Shown: one piece after another, positions 8,479-17,100 of the stretch
Layout: every line of letters begins with the position of its first letter
Position numbering within the stretch: the first letter of the stretch is position 1
From: CAYWMP01 sp964459445
GTDB lineage: Bacteria > Desulfobacterota > DSM-4660 > Desulfatiglandales > HGW-15
Direction of reading: 5' to 3'
NCBI GenBank assembly: GCA_964459445.1
Contig: CAYWMP010000012.1
Coordinates: 1 to 54,798, forward strand
DNA length: 54,798 bases
Translations under genes and position numbers: made by a program
The notes under the pieces: model-generated
What the model saw: the letters and a program-made list of their open reading frames with translations, nothing else
What the model was told of the DNA's origin: nothing
The model's database searches: none

Positions 8479-9342
8479 CTAACTGACCCGTCCCCTTACG
8501 ATCGCATCTGCAACTTTGACCGTCTCAACAGCCTTTTCCACATTGTGAACCCTGACAATATGGGCCCCATTAAGCACGCCGACCGTGACGGATGCCATGG
8601 TACCTGTGTCCCTCCCGTGAGGGTCTTTATTGAGGATATGTCCTATAAATGCCTTTCTTGAAGTTCCCAACAAAAGAGGCCTTTCCAGGGTGGCGAACTG
8701 CCTTAATCCTTTCACGATCTCCAGGTTATGGTCAAAGGTCTTTCCAAAACCGATCCCAGGATCCACAATGATCCGTTCTTTCTTTATTCCGCCCGCAACA
8801 CCACGCTCAATAGCATTTCTCAAAAATTCTCTGATTTCAAGGACCACGTCGTCGTAGGTGGGTTTTTCCTGCATATGTTCCGGCGTCCCTTTGATGTGCA
8901 TTAGAATAACCGGAACATCGGCTTCGGAGGCAACCGAGATCATCTCAGGGTCAAAGGAAAGGGCGCTGATATCATTAATCATGCAGGCACCGGCTTTTAG
9001 CGCTTCTCTTGCGACGTCTGCTTTGTAAGTATCAATACTGATGGGAATGGTGAGTGCCTTGGACAAGGCTTCAATGACGGGTATGGTCCTTTGGATCTCC
9101 TCTTCCAGCGGAACCCGTTCAGAATAGGGACGCGTCGATTCGCCTCCAATATCGATAATATCGGCGCCTTCCTTTGCCATGAGCAATCCGTGCTCAATGG
9201 CCTTCTCCCTTTTGAAATGCAGCCCACCATCCGCAAATGAATCGGGCGTCACATTTAGGACGCCCATCACGCAGGTTCGATCACCCAGATCAAGGCGGTG
9301 ATTTCCCCAATCCAGGTGATACCTTCGCCTTATTTCTTCCAT
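8479..9342 (-). CDS. folP: Dihydropteroate synthase
   Basis: 287 residues from the ATG at 9340-9342. It joins p-aminobenzoate to the pterin pyrophosphate in folate synthesis. The two family signatures are intact: VMGVLNVTPDSFADGG and DIIDIGGESTRP. They are followed by DPGIGFGKTFDHN and the closing RVHNVE. The ATG shares its A with the ftsH stop codon (TGATG), which points to translational coupling. A TTG codon one position upstream could also be read as a start. The ftsH-folP order is common in many bacteria. Confidence 0.95.
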   Translation of the reverse strand: MEEIRRRYHLDWGNHRLDLGDRTCVMGVLNVTPDSFADGGLHFKREKAIEHGLLMAKEGADIIDIGGESTRPYSERVPLEEEIQRTIPVIEALSKALTIPISIDTYKADVAREALKAGACMINDISALSFDPEMISVASEADVPVILMHIKGTPEHMQEKPTYDDVVLEIREFLRNAIERGVAGGIKKERIIVDPGIGFGKTFDHNLEIVKGLRQFATLERPLLLGTSRKAFIGHILNKDPHGRDTGTMASVTVGVLNGAHIVRVHNVEKAVETVKVADAIVRGRVS

Positions 9343-11162
9343 CAAATTTGTGGCGCCCCCTGCTCGTCTCCAGCCCCTATTCCGTTCTTAGCCAACAATG
9401 CATCGATATCTTTTCCATCCAAAGTCTCTTTTTCGAGAAGAGCATCGGCCATTGCATTGAGGGAATCCAGATTGTCTTTAATGATCTGAGAGGTTTTATC
9501 GTAGGCGCCTGTGACAATGTCCCTGACTTCATCGTCGATTTTCTGTGCGGTGTGTTCGCTGTAATCCCTGTGTTGAGAAATTTCCCGGCCAAGGAATATT
9601 TGCTCTTCCCTTTTCCCGAAGGTTAGAGGACCCAGGTTCTCGCTCATGCCGTAATCACAGACCATTTTTCTGGCCATATCCGATGCCCTTTCAATATCAT
9701 TGCCTGCACCCGTGGTCTGGACACCAAGGACTATTTCTTCAGCCGCACGCCCTCCCATCAGAACGCAAATATTATTCAAAAGGTAATCCTTCGGATAGGT
9801 ATGCTTTTCATCCACGGGGAGTTGCTGGGTCAGGCCGAGGGCCCTTCCCCTGGGGATAATAGTCACTTTATGCACGGGATCGGTATTCGGCAGAAGCCGT
9901 GCCACCAGGGCATGCCCGGCCTCATGAAAGGCTGTGAGCCGCTTTTCCTCATCACTGATGATCATGCTTTTTCTTTCGACACCCATGAGAACCTTATCCT
10001 TGGCGTCTTCGAAATCTTCCATTTGGACTTTGTCTTTCCCGCGCCTGGCAGCCATAAGGGCCGCCTCATTAACCATGTTTTCGATGTCTGCGCCCGTAAA
10101 CCCCGGGGTTCCCCGTGCGAGAGTCGAAAGGTCTATATCTTCCGAGAGGATCGTTTTTTTGACATGGACCTTGAGAATCCCTTCTCTTCCCTTGATATCC
10201 GGAACAGGCACTACTACCTGTCTGTCAAATCTCCCGGGTCTCAATAGGGCCGGATCCAGGACGTCAGGTCTATTTGTGGCAGAAATCAAAATAACGCCCT
10301 CATTGGATTCAAAACCGTCCATTTCCACCAGCAATTGGTTCAGGGTCTGTTCCCTTTCATCATGTCCGCCTCCAAGACCGGCGCCCCGGTGACGGCCTAC
10401 GGCATCGATTTCGTCGATGAATATGATGCAGGGTGCGTGCTTTTTGCCTTGGACAAAAAGATCTCTGACCCTTGAGGCGCCCACACCGACAAACATCTCC
10501 ACGAAATCCGATCCGCTAATGCTAAAAAAAGGAACACCTGCCTCTCCGGCAATGGCCCTTGCCAAAAGTGTTTTCCCGGTTCCAGGGGCGCCTAAGAGCA
10601 GGACACCCTTGGGAATTCTTCCACCCAGTCTCGTAAATTTCTTGGGATCTCTTAGGAATTCGATGATTTCTTGAAGTTCTTCTTTAGCTTCGTCGATCCC
10701 CGCAACATCTTCAAAAGTTACCTTTTCCTGGGAATCGCTCATGAGCCGTGCGCGGCTCTTCCCGAAGGACAAAGCCTTGCCACCTCCTACCTGCATCTGT
10801 CGCATGAAAAAGATCCATACACCGATGAGCAGGAGCATGGGTACCCAGGAGAGAAAGACCTGAAACCAGGGTGAATCTTCCTGAGGTTTTGCCGATATTT
10901 TCACGTTTTTGCTTCTCAACAGCCCAATAAGCTCCGGGTCCTTCGGAGCATAGGTCTTAAAAGGGCCCTGGGATGACATGCCCGAAATATCGTCCCCCTG
11001 GATGGTGACCTGGATTACGCCCTCATTCTCCACCATGCTCAAAAAATCGCTATAGTCTATGGCTATCCTGCTCCTCTCCGGTTGCTTGAAAATTTGAAAA
11101 AGCATAATCATCATCAAACTGATCACCAACCAGAGCGCAAGATTTTTGTAAAATGGATTCAA
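9342..11162 (-). CDS. ftsH: FtsH, membrane-bound ATP-dependent zinc metalloprotease
   Basis: 606 residues. FtsH extracts and degrades unfolded or short-lived membrane and cytoplasmic proteins. Two membrane helices flank a periplasmic segment (about residues 7-25 and 108-125). The AAA module has Walker A GAPGTGKT, Walker B IIFIDEIDAVG and the GRFDRQV arginine region. The zinc site HEAGH is at residues 413-417. All catalytic features are intact. It heads the ftsH-folP-coaX-ldcA run and overlaps folP by one base. Confidence 0.97.
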   Translation of the reverse strand: MNPFYKNLALWLVISLMMIMLFQIFKQPERSRIAIDYSDFLSMVENEGVIQVTIQGDDISGMSSQGPFKTYAPKDPELIGLLRSKNVKISAKPQEDSPWFQVFLSWVPMLLLIGVWIFFMRQMQVGGGKALSFGKSRARLMSDSQEKVTFEDVAGIDEAKEELQEIIEFLRDPKKFTRLGGRIPKGVLLLGAPGTGKTLLARAIAGEAGVPFFSISGSDFVEMFVGVGASRVRDLFVQGKKHAPCIIFIDEIDAVGRHRGAGLGGGHDEREQTLNQLLVEMDGFESNEGVILISATNRPDVLDPALLRPGRFDRQVVVPVPDIKGREGILKVHVKKTILSEDIDLSTLARGTPGFTGADIENMVNEAALMAARRGKDKVQMEDFEDAKDKVLMGVERKSMIISDEEKRLTAFHEAGHALVARLLPNTDPVHKVTIIPRGRALGLTQQLPVDEKHTYPKDYLLNNICVLMGGRAAEEIVLGVQTTGAGNDIERASDMARKMVCDYGMSENLGPLTFGKREEQIFLGREISQHRDYSEHTAQKIDDEVRDIVTGAYDKTSQIIKDNLDSLNAMADALLEKETLDGKDIDALLAKNGIGAGDEQGAPQI

Positions 11163-11292
11163 AACAGCAGACCTCCTCTTTCATCGAATATTAAAAAAAT
11201 GAATCACAATAACATAAATACGATTTTATCAAATACCACGAATACACACCATTTTCTATAAAGCCGGCGCCGAGCCCTTGGCCACCACGCAG

Positions 11293-11322
11293 ATTATGTC
11301 AGAATTTTGTCACAACTTCCAA
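11293..11322 (-). promoter_or_regulatory. Possible sigma-70 promoter for ftsH
   Basis: On the minus strand TTGGAA (11317-11322) and CATAAT (11293-11298) are separated by 18 bp. They match the -35 consensus at 4 of 6 and the -10 consensus at 5 of 6. The leader to the ftsH ATG would be about 120 nt. Confidence 0.35.
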
Positions 11323-11587
11323 TGCTTAGGCGTGCCCATTGTTTTAAACTTAATGTTGCTTGTCAAGCGCAAAAGGCGGCATAAAAGACACACTATATGT
11401 AAAAAGGCTTTGGGAGAAGATTCTGCAAAAGAATGATATATTAGGGAGGTTATGCAGAAAGGAACAAAAAAGATAAAGAAGAATATACTGCCTACCGTAT
11501 CGTCAGAAATCCCATCTTTCTCGCGCTTTTCAAGCGCTATATCACGTCTACCTATCTGATATTTCAAAATTAATTAATCTTTTTCTT

Positions 11588-11604
11588 TTGGCACTCTTTT
11601 TGCT
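11588..11604 (+). promoter_or_regulatory. Sigma-54 promoter for the first glycan block
   Basis: TTGGCACTCTTTTTGCT matches the sigma-54 consensus TTGGCAC-N5-TTGCT exactly, with GG (11590-11591) and GC (11602-11603) exactly 10 bp apart. Transcription should start near 11615, giving a leader of about 220 nt to the ATG at 11838. Transcription from such a promoter needs an AAA+ activator; none is encoded in the window. Confidence 0.8.
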
Positions 11605-11770
11605 GCAAAGTGATACATGCTCCTTGCAAAAAAGCCTTCCATTTTTGCCCTTCTCTATTTCCCATCAATAACGGCAAGATGGAATAAAGCAGCTCAATTT
11701 GGTTTGAATTTAAAAAAGCCTTCAAAATTTCAAAGTGTTAGAAGGTTATTACGATTGTAACTGTAGGAGG

Positions 11771-11795
11771 AGCCTGCCTGGCTTTTGTTTTTTTT
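11771..11795 (+). terminator. Short hairpin with T-run in the leader, possible attenuator
   Basis: AGCC (11771-11774) can pair with GGCT (11780-11783) and is followed by a run that is nearly all T (11783-11795). The stem is only 4-5 bp, so this is a weak candidate. Its place 43 bp before the first gene and after a sigma-54 promoter makes it worth noting. Confidence 0.3.
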
Positions 11796-11837
11796 ATGAT
11801 CACAGGAAAAATTTTATCAATATGATGAAAGGATATT

Positions 11838-13496
11838 ATGATCATGGGTAATGTTGCAGTTGTTGGGTCTGGATATTGGGGAAAAAACCTGGTTCGGAAT
11901 TTCCACGAATTAAATGCACTACACACCATCTGTGATACGAATCTCACCACCCTCCGATCCTTCCAAGAACAATATTCGGACGTAAAGCTCCAAACCGCAT
12001 ATGATTCGATTCTTCGGAATCCGGAGATCGATGCAGTGGTTATTGCCACGCCCGCGGAGACCCATTTCGATTTGGCAAGACGCGCTTTGCTTGCCGATAA
12101 ACACGTTTTTGTGGAAAAACCCATGGCCCTCTTCGTTCGCGAGGCCGAAACTCTTAATAAACTCGCTCAGGGCAGAAAACGCATCCTCATGGTCGGACAT
12201 ATCCTGCTTCATCACCCCGCCATAATAAAGCTCAAGGAAATCATCAGTTCAGGAGAATTAGGAAAAATCAATTATATCTATTCCAACCGTCTGAATCTCG
12301 GCAAATTCAGAAGTGAGGAGAATATTCTCTGGAGTTTTGCGCCGCACGATATCTCCGCCATTCTTTATCTCCTTGAAGAGATGCCCATCCAGATTTCGGC
12401 GCAGGGTGGGAATTATTTGAATAACGATATTGCGGACGTCACCATCAGTGTCCTTTCCTTCAAGAGCGGCGCGAAAGGTCATATCTTTGTGAGTTGGCTT
12501 CATCCGAACAAAGAGCAGAAGCTCATTGTGGTTGGCGATAAAAAGATGGCCGTATTTGACGACACGTTTCAAGAGGGAAAGCTCCAGGTCCATGATAAGG
12601 GTGTGGAATGGGTCAACAGGCAACCCATCCCGCGAAAAAATGAGGCCCAGACCATCCCCATCGATTCCTATGAACCGCTGAAGGCCGAATGCGACCATTT
12701 TCTGAAATGCATCCAATCGAAAAAGACCCCCAAGACCGACGGCACTAACGGCATCAATGTCTTGAGAATTCTAAACGCCTGCCAGGAATCCTTGGAGCGT
12801 GAAGGACGGATCGTGAGTCTAAACGGCAAAGGCGATTCCGAGCCTTTCTTTGTCCACGAAACCGCAGTCCTTGAGCGACCCCATCGGATAGGGAAAGGAA
12901 CTAAGATCTGGCATTTCAGTCATATCATGCAGGGGGTTCACATCGGCCAAAGCTGCAACGTGGGCCAGAACGTCGTTATTTGTCCAGGTGTGAGGATCGG
13001 CAACAACGTGAAAATTCAAAACAATGTATCAGTCTATGAAGGGGTGACTCTCGAGGATAATGTCTTCTGCGGCCCTTCGGTTGTCTTCACAAATGTGATT
13101 AATCCCCGAAGCCATATCCCAAGAAAACATGAATACAGGGAGACCTTTGTGAAGAAAGGCGCAACAATTGGTGCGAATGCAACGATCCTGTGCGGTCATC
13201 GTATCGGCAAATATGCTTTTATTGGAGCTGGCGCCGTCGTTACCAAGGATGTGCCGAATTATGCCCTGGTAACAGGAAATCCGGCAAAGATTGTCGGGTG
13301 GATGTGCGAGTGCGGTCATCGACTCGATTTTCAGGGCGGGGACGCCTATTGTGACCAATGTGGGAAAGGCTATAGATACACAGCACAAGGGATAAAACCG
13401 CAAAAGGAAGAATGGTTTATTGGACGATCCTCAGCGGATCATGAAGAGGAAGACAGCATAATTAATGAGAATCAATATGAACAAGGCATCAAATAA
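11838..13496 (+). CDS. Fusion of a Gfo/Idh/MocA sugar oxidoreductase and a left-handed beta-helix N-acetyltransferase
   Basis: 552 residues in two enzymes. Residues 1-330 are an NAD(P)-dependent GFO/IDH/MocA oxidoreductase: VVGSGYWGKNLVRN at the dinucleotide site and HVFVEKPMA, the family EKP motif. Residues 340-510 are a hexapeptide-repeat acetyltransferase (GKGTKIWHFSHIMQGVHIG, GAGAVVTKDVPNYALVTGNP) of the WbpD type, which acetylates a 3-amino UDP-sugar. A CECGH...YCDQCG zinc-ribbon-like tail follows. WbpB/WbpD-like partners act in the same uronic-acid amino-sugar pathway, so a fusion makes sense. AAAGGA (11828-11833) precedes ATG 11838; ATG 11844 is also possible. Confidence 0.88.
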   Translation: MIMGNVAVVGSGYWGKNLVRNFHELNALHTICDTNLTTLRSFQEQYSDVKLQTAYDSILRNPEIDAVVIATPAETHFDLARRALLADKHVFVEKPMALFVREAETLNKLAQGRKRILMVGHILLHHPAIIKLKEIISSGELGKINYIYSNRLNLGKFRSEENILWSFAPHDISAILYLLEEMPIQISAQGGNYLNNDIADVTISVLSFKSGAKGHIFVSWLHPNKEQKLIVVGDKKMAVFDDTFQEGKLQVHDKGVEWVNRQPIPRKNEAQTIPIDSYEPLKAECDHFLKCIQSKKTPKTDGTNGINVLRILNACQESLEREGRIVSLNGKGDSEPFFVHETAVLERPHRIGKGTKIWHFSHIMQGVHIGQSCNVGQNVVICPGVRIGNNVKIQNNVSVYEGVTLEDNVFCGPSVVFTNVINPRSHIPRKHEYRETFVKKGATIGANATILCGHRIGKYAFIGAGAVVTKDVPNYALVTGNPAKIVGWMCECGHRLDFQGGDAYCDQCGKGYRYTAQGIKPQKEEWFIGRSSADHEEEDSIINENQYEQGIK

Positions 13497-14118
13497 CATT
13501 ACATGGTTTAATGGTCATGTTTCGAGGAGTGATCGTGAACGCTTGAACGGTCACAGTGGCATGGTGATTTGGTTTACTGGTTTCTCCGCTTCCGGCAAAT
13601 CGACCATTGCCCATCTTACAGAAAAGGAACTGCATAACAGGGGGTATGCCACCTATGTCTTTGATGGCGATAATGTTCGACACGGGTTGTGTGCAGATCT
13701 GGGCTTCTCTCATCGGGATAGAACGGAAAATATTCGGCGAATCGCTGAGATGGTAAAGCTCTTTGTGGATGCAGGCCTCATCGTCTTGACGGCCTTTATA
13801 TCCCCCTTCCGGATGGATCGGGTAAAAATTCGTTCACTCTTTCACAGGGATGAATTCATAGAGGTTTTTGTTGATTGCCCCGTTGAGGTATGCGCATCCC
13901 GTGATCGAAAAGGCCTTTATGAAAAGGCACGGAACGGACTCATCAAGGATTTTACCGGCATATCATCCCCCTACGAACCGCCCCAAAACCCGGAAATCAC
14001 CCTAAACTCTGACAGAGAAGACCCCAGGAAGGCCTCAATGAAAGTCCTCACATACATCGAAAATCTGATTCTTCTCCCTCAAAAGCAAAAATTTGAAAAG
14101 CGACGAGGAGTTCTCTAG
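13465..14118 (+). CDS. cysC: Adenylylsulfate (APS) kinase
   Basis: 217 residues. CysC phosphorylates APS to PAPS, the sulfate donor for sulfotransferases. The P-loop GFSASGKST, the VFDGDNVRHGLCADLGF stretch with the conserved DGDN-R, RTENIRRIAEM, and the FISPF and GLYEKAR segments are all typical. It overlaps the previous gene by 32 bp; an ATG at 13477 is an alternative start. A stand-alone APS kinase directly before a gene with a sulfotransferase domain shows that PAPS is made here for sulfating a product and not for assimilation. Confidence 0.93.
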   Translation: MRINMNKASNNITWFNGHVSRSDRERLNGHSGMVIWFTGFSASGKSTIAHLTEKELHNRGYATYVFDGDNVRHGLCADLGFSHRDRTENIRRIAEMVKLFVDAGLIVLTAFISPFRMDRVKIRSLFHRDEFIEVFVDCPVEVCASRDRKGLYEKARNGLIKDFTGISSPYEPPQNPEITLNSDREDPRKASMKVLTYIENLILLPQKQKFEKRRGVL

Positions 14119-17100
14119 TGGATGAAATACGCAAAACAGCTGCAAAGGCCTTCGCCGAAGGAAAATTTGATGAGGCGGAGAAATGCTTCCTTCATATCCT
14201 GGAGGGGAATCCCCGGGATGAACAGTTATTAAACGATCTAGCGGTTTGCTGCCATTTTGCAGGGAGACTTCAAGACGCTGAGGAATACCTGCTTCATGCG
14301 ATTGCAGTAAATGAGGACTACCTTGGCGCCAGGAAGAATCTGGCTGAATTATACCTGAATGCCAAACACTGGCCTGAAGCAGCCATCCATTTGGAAAAAT
14401 GCGCAAGCATAGACACCGAGGACTATAACATTCAAAACAGATTGGGCACCGTCTATCTGGAGATGGGTGACACCCAAAGGGCAATCCGTGCATTAGGAAA
14501 ATCTCTAGAGTTTGAGCCGGATCAGGAAATCGTTCAGGAATCCCTTCAGATGCTTCAGACCAAGGATGAAGAGGGTTCCTTTAGGGCTGCTTTTATCCAG
14601 ATGGATATTACGCCCAGCCTTTCCGAGACCGCCCCTGTGGCCCTTCAAGGTTACAGCGGGCCAACCAGATTTGCATCCGATGCCAGCACCCCGCTCAAGA
14701 TGCAAATACTCCTTCTCGAAGACAATCATTTCACAAAACTTTTAATCGTAACAGCCGATCTATTTGGTTTTGGGGAGGAAATCGTAAATCATGTCCGATC
14801 GGTCGCTGCCCGATGGGGGATTGAACCCGAGGGAATCCTCATCAATGCCTCCCACACCCATTATGGACCCGGCACGATCTCCCATGCAGGAAATAGTTTA
14901 GGCCCCTTTAACGCAGAATACACCAAGCAGGTTGCCCTGGCCATTACCGAGCAGTTGCCGCTTCTCTACGAGAACCTCGATGAATGCGAGATATCCTGGG
15001 GAAAGACCGAAGCGCAAATTGGTGTCAGCAGAAGACGGGATCAGGATGGGAAGATAGCCTTTGCACCCAACGCAGAGGGTTTCTATGACAGACACACCCC
15101 CTTCCTCCTATTTCATATGAAAAAGAATAACATGCGAGTGGTGATGGTAAACCATGGATGCCATCCCGTCGGGTTGGGCGATGAAGGGAAAATCTCCGCC
15201 GATTTCCCTGCATACATGAGAGAGGCGTTGATTGGCAGCGGGCTGACAGAGGGCTCCATGTTTCTCCAGGGAGGCGGTGGCAGTGCTAAAGAGTCTGTGA
15301 CCTTTAACAATCAGGTTGGCTTTTGCGACAGCTCGGAAGGCGCAAGAGCAAACGGTGAGCAATTGGCAACGGAGATCATCGACTGTCTAGCCGGGACGCT
15401 ACAGCTCGTTAAGGGCTCTTTTCATTCCATGAGGAAGCCATTTTCCGTTCCGCTGAAATCTTTGCCGCAACCCGAAGTGATCAAAGAAATAAAAGACAGT
15501 CCTGAAGCAATTCCCATGATTAAGGACTGGGCAAATCGGCTCATAAATGATTTCCCCGATGGGGATTATCCCGAGAGCCTCCCTATGGAGATTCAATGGA
15601 TTGCCCTGGGAGAGGATCTCTCTATCGTCACACTACCGGGAGAGCCTGTCGCCGAACTGGCCAGAGACCTGAGAAGCATCTCGGGCCATCCTGACAGCAC
15701 CCTTGTTGCAGGCTATACCAACGGGCTCATAGGCTATTTGCCCACAGACAATATGATCTCCGAAGGCGGTTACGAAACAGAATTCTCCCATATAGCCTAT
15801 CTTCAACCCTCAGCCTTTGACATTGGAACCGAATCGGCCATCCTCAGCGCTGCAAAGGCATGCTCGGACACCCAGAATACCAAAGGTAATCCCGATGCAA
15901 AAGGGGCATACCCTTTGAAGGATAGGGACGGACTGGCCTTTTTTGTACTTTCAGCAGGGCGCTGTGGAACCATGAGCCTTGCCCACCTGCTCGATACGGC
16001 AAACAACGCCAGGGTATGGCATCATCCGCAGCCGGACCCCATCAAGGAATCCCTTCTTGCCTATTGGGGCGATATTGATAAGAGGGAGGCCTTTTGGAAA
16101 GCGCGGTCGCAGGTTATCCAAAACACCTGGTCAGAAGGACTGATTCATGGGGAGACCGACCTTCTGATGACACCTTTCTGCGATGTCTTGGCCAAAGAAA
16201 TTCCTGGTTCCAAGTTCCTCGTACTCGTAAGGGACCCCAGGGATTTTGTCCGTTCAGGTATGCGACGAAACTACTACTATGGGCATCCCTGGGACTTCGG
16301 CCGCCTGAAACCCCGTGAAGGCAGCCAGGAACTCGATGAATGGAACAATCTGGACCAATTCGAAAAAATTTGCTGGCTGTGGAACCAAACCTACGAGACT
16401 ATTAACGGGATCGTCTCACAGATAGAGGAAGACCGGGTTCTTATCCTTCGCTTTGAAGATCTCATCGCCGACACGGACAAGGTGGGGGAGATTTTCAAAT
16501 TCCTCGGTTTGGAAGGATTTGATGAGACCCGGATTGAGCAAATCCTCTCTACAAAGTTCAACGCGCAGCCGGGCGGCGGTTTCCCGAGTTCCGAAAACTG
16601 GTCCCCGGAGCAACGTGATAGACTTTGGGAAATATGCGGCCCCGTTGCAGGAACCTTTGGTTATTCTCCCGCCCAGATTCTTGATCCGCCCGTGACGCCT
16701 GCCACTATTGATGTAACCACCTCCCCTTCTGTGCCCTTGAGGGAAAAACAACCTCTTCTCAGTGTCGGGTTGTGCGTCTATAACGGCGAAAAGTATATCA
16801 GTGAAGGCATTGAATCCGTCCTATCACAGGATATCTCCAATCTGGAACTCATCATTTCGGACAATCATTCGACCGATTCAACCCAGGAAATATGCGAACG
16901 ATACCAGGCGCTCGACAAACGCATTCGGTACGTCCGCCTGCCGGAAAACCTCGGGTTTCTGAAGAATTGCTGGAACGCCCTGTCACTTGCTCGGGCGCCC
17001 TATTTCATGTGGGCTACTTACGATGACCTCTACGAGAGTTCTTTCGCCAGGAGCTGCATTGATAGACTGGAAACGAATCCGCACATTGCACTGGTTTACT

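Larger units (their letters stand above)
11163..11837. other. 675-bp divergent intergenic region between ftsH and the glycan island
   Basis: AT-rich, with no credible gene. It contains a possible ftsH promoter (11293-11322, minus strand), a strong sigma-54 promoter (11588-11604, plus strand) and a short hairpin with a T-run (11771-11795) in the resulting leader of about 220 nt. Confidence 0.6.

Noticed and set aside
11310..11567. 85-codon minus-strand frame in the ftsH/glycan gap
   Set aside because: No recognisable family, no good ribosome site, low-complexity hydrophobic content, and it lies in the AT-rich promoter region.
11630..11740. Possible decayed third copy of the MITE-like repeat
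   Set aside because: Short stretches resemble both element ends, but the match breaks too often to call without alignment.
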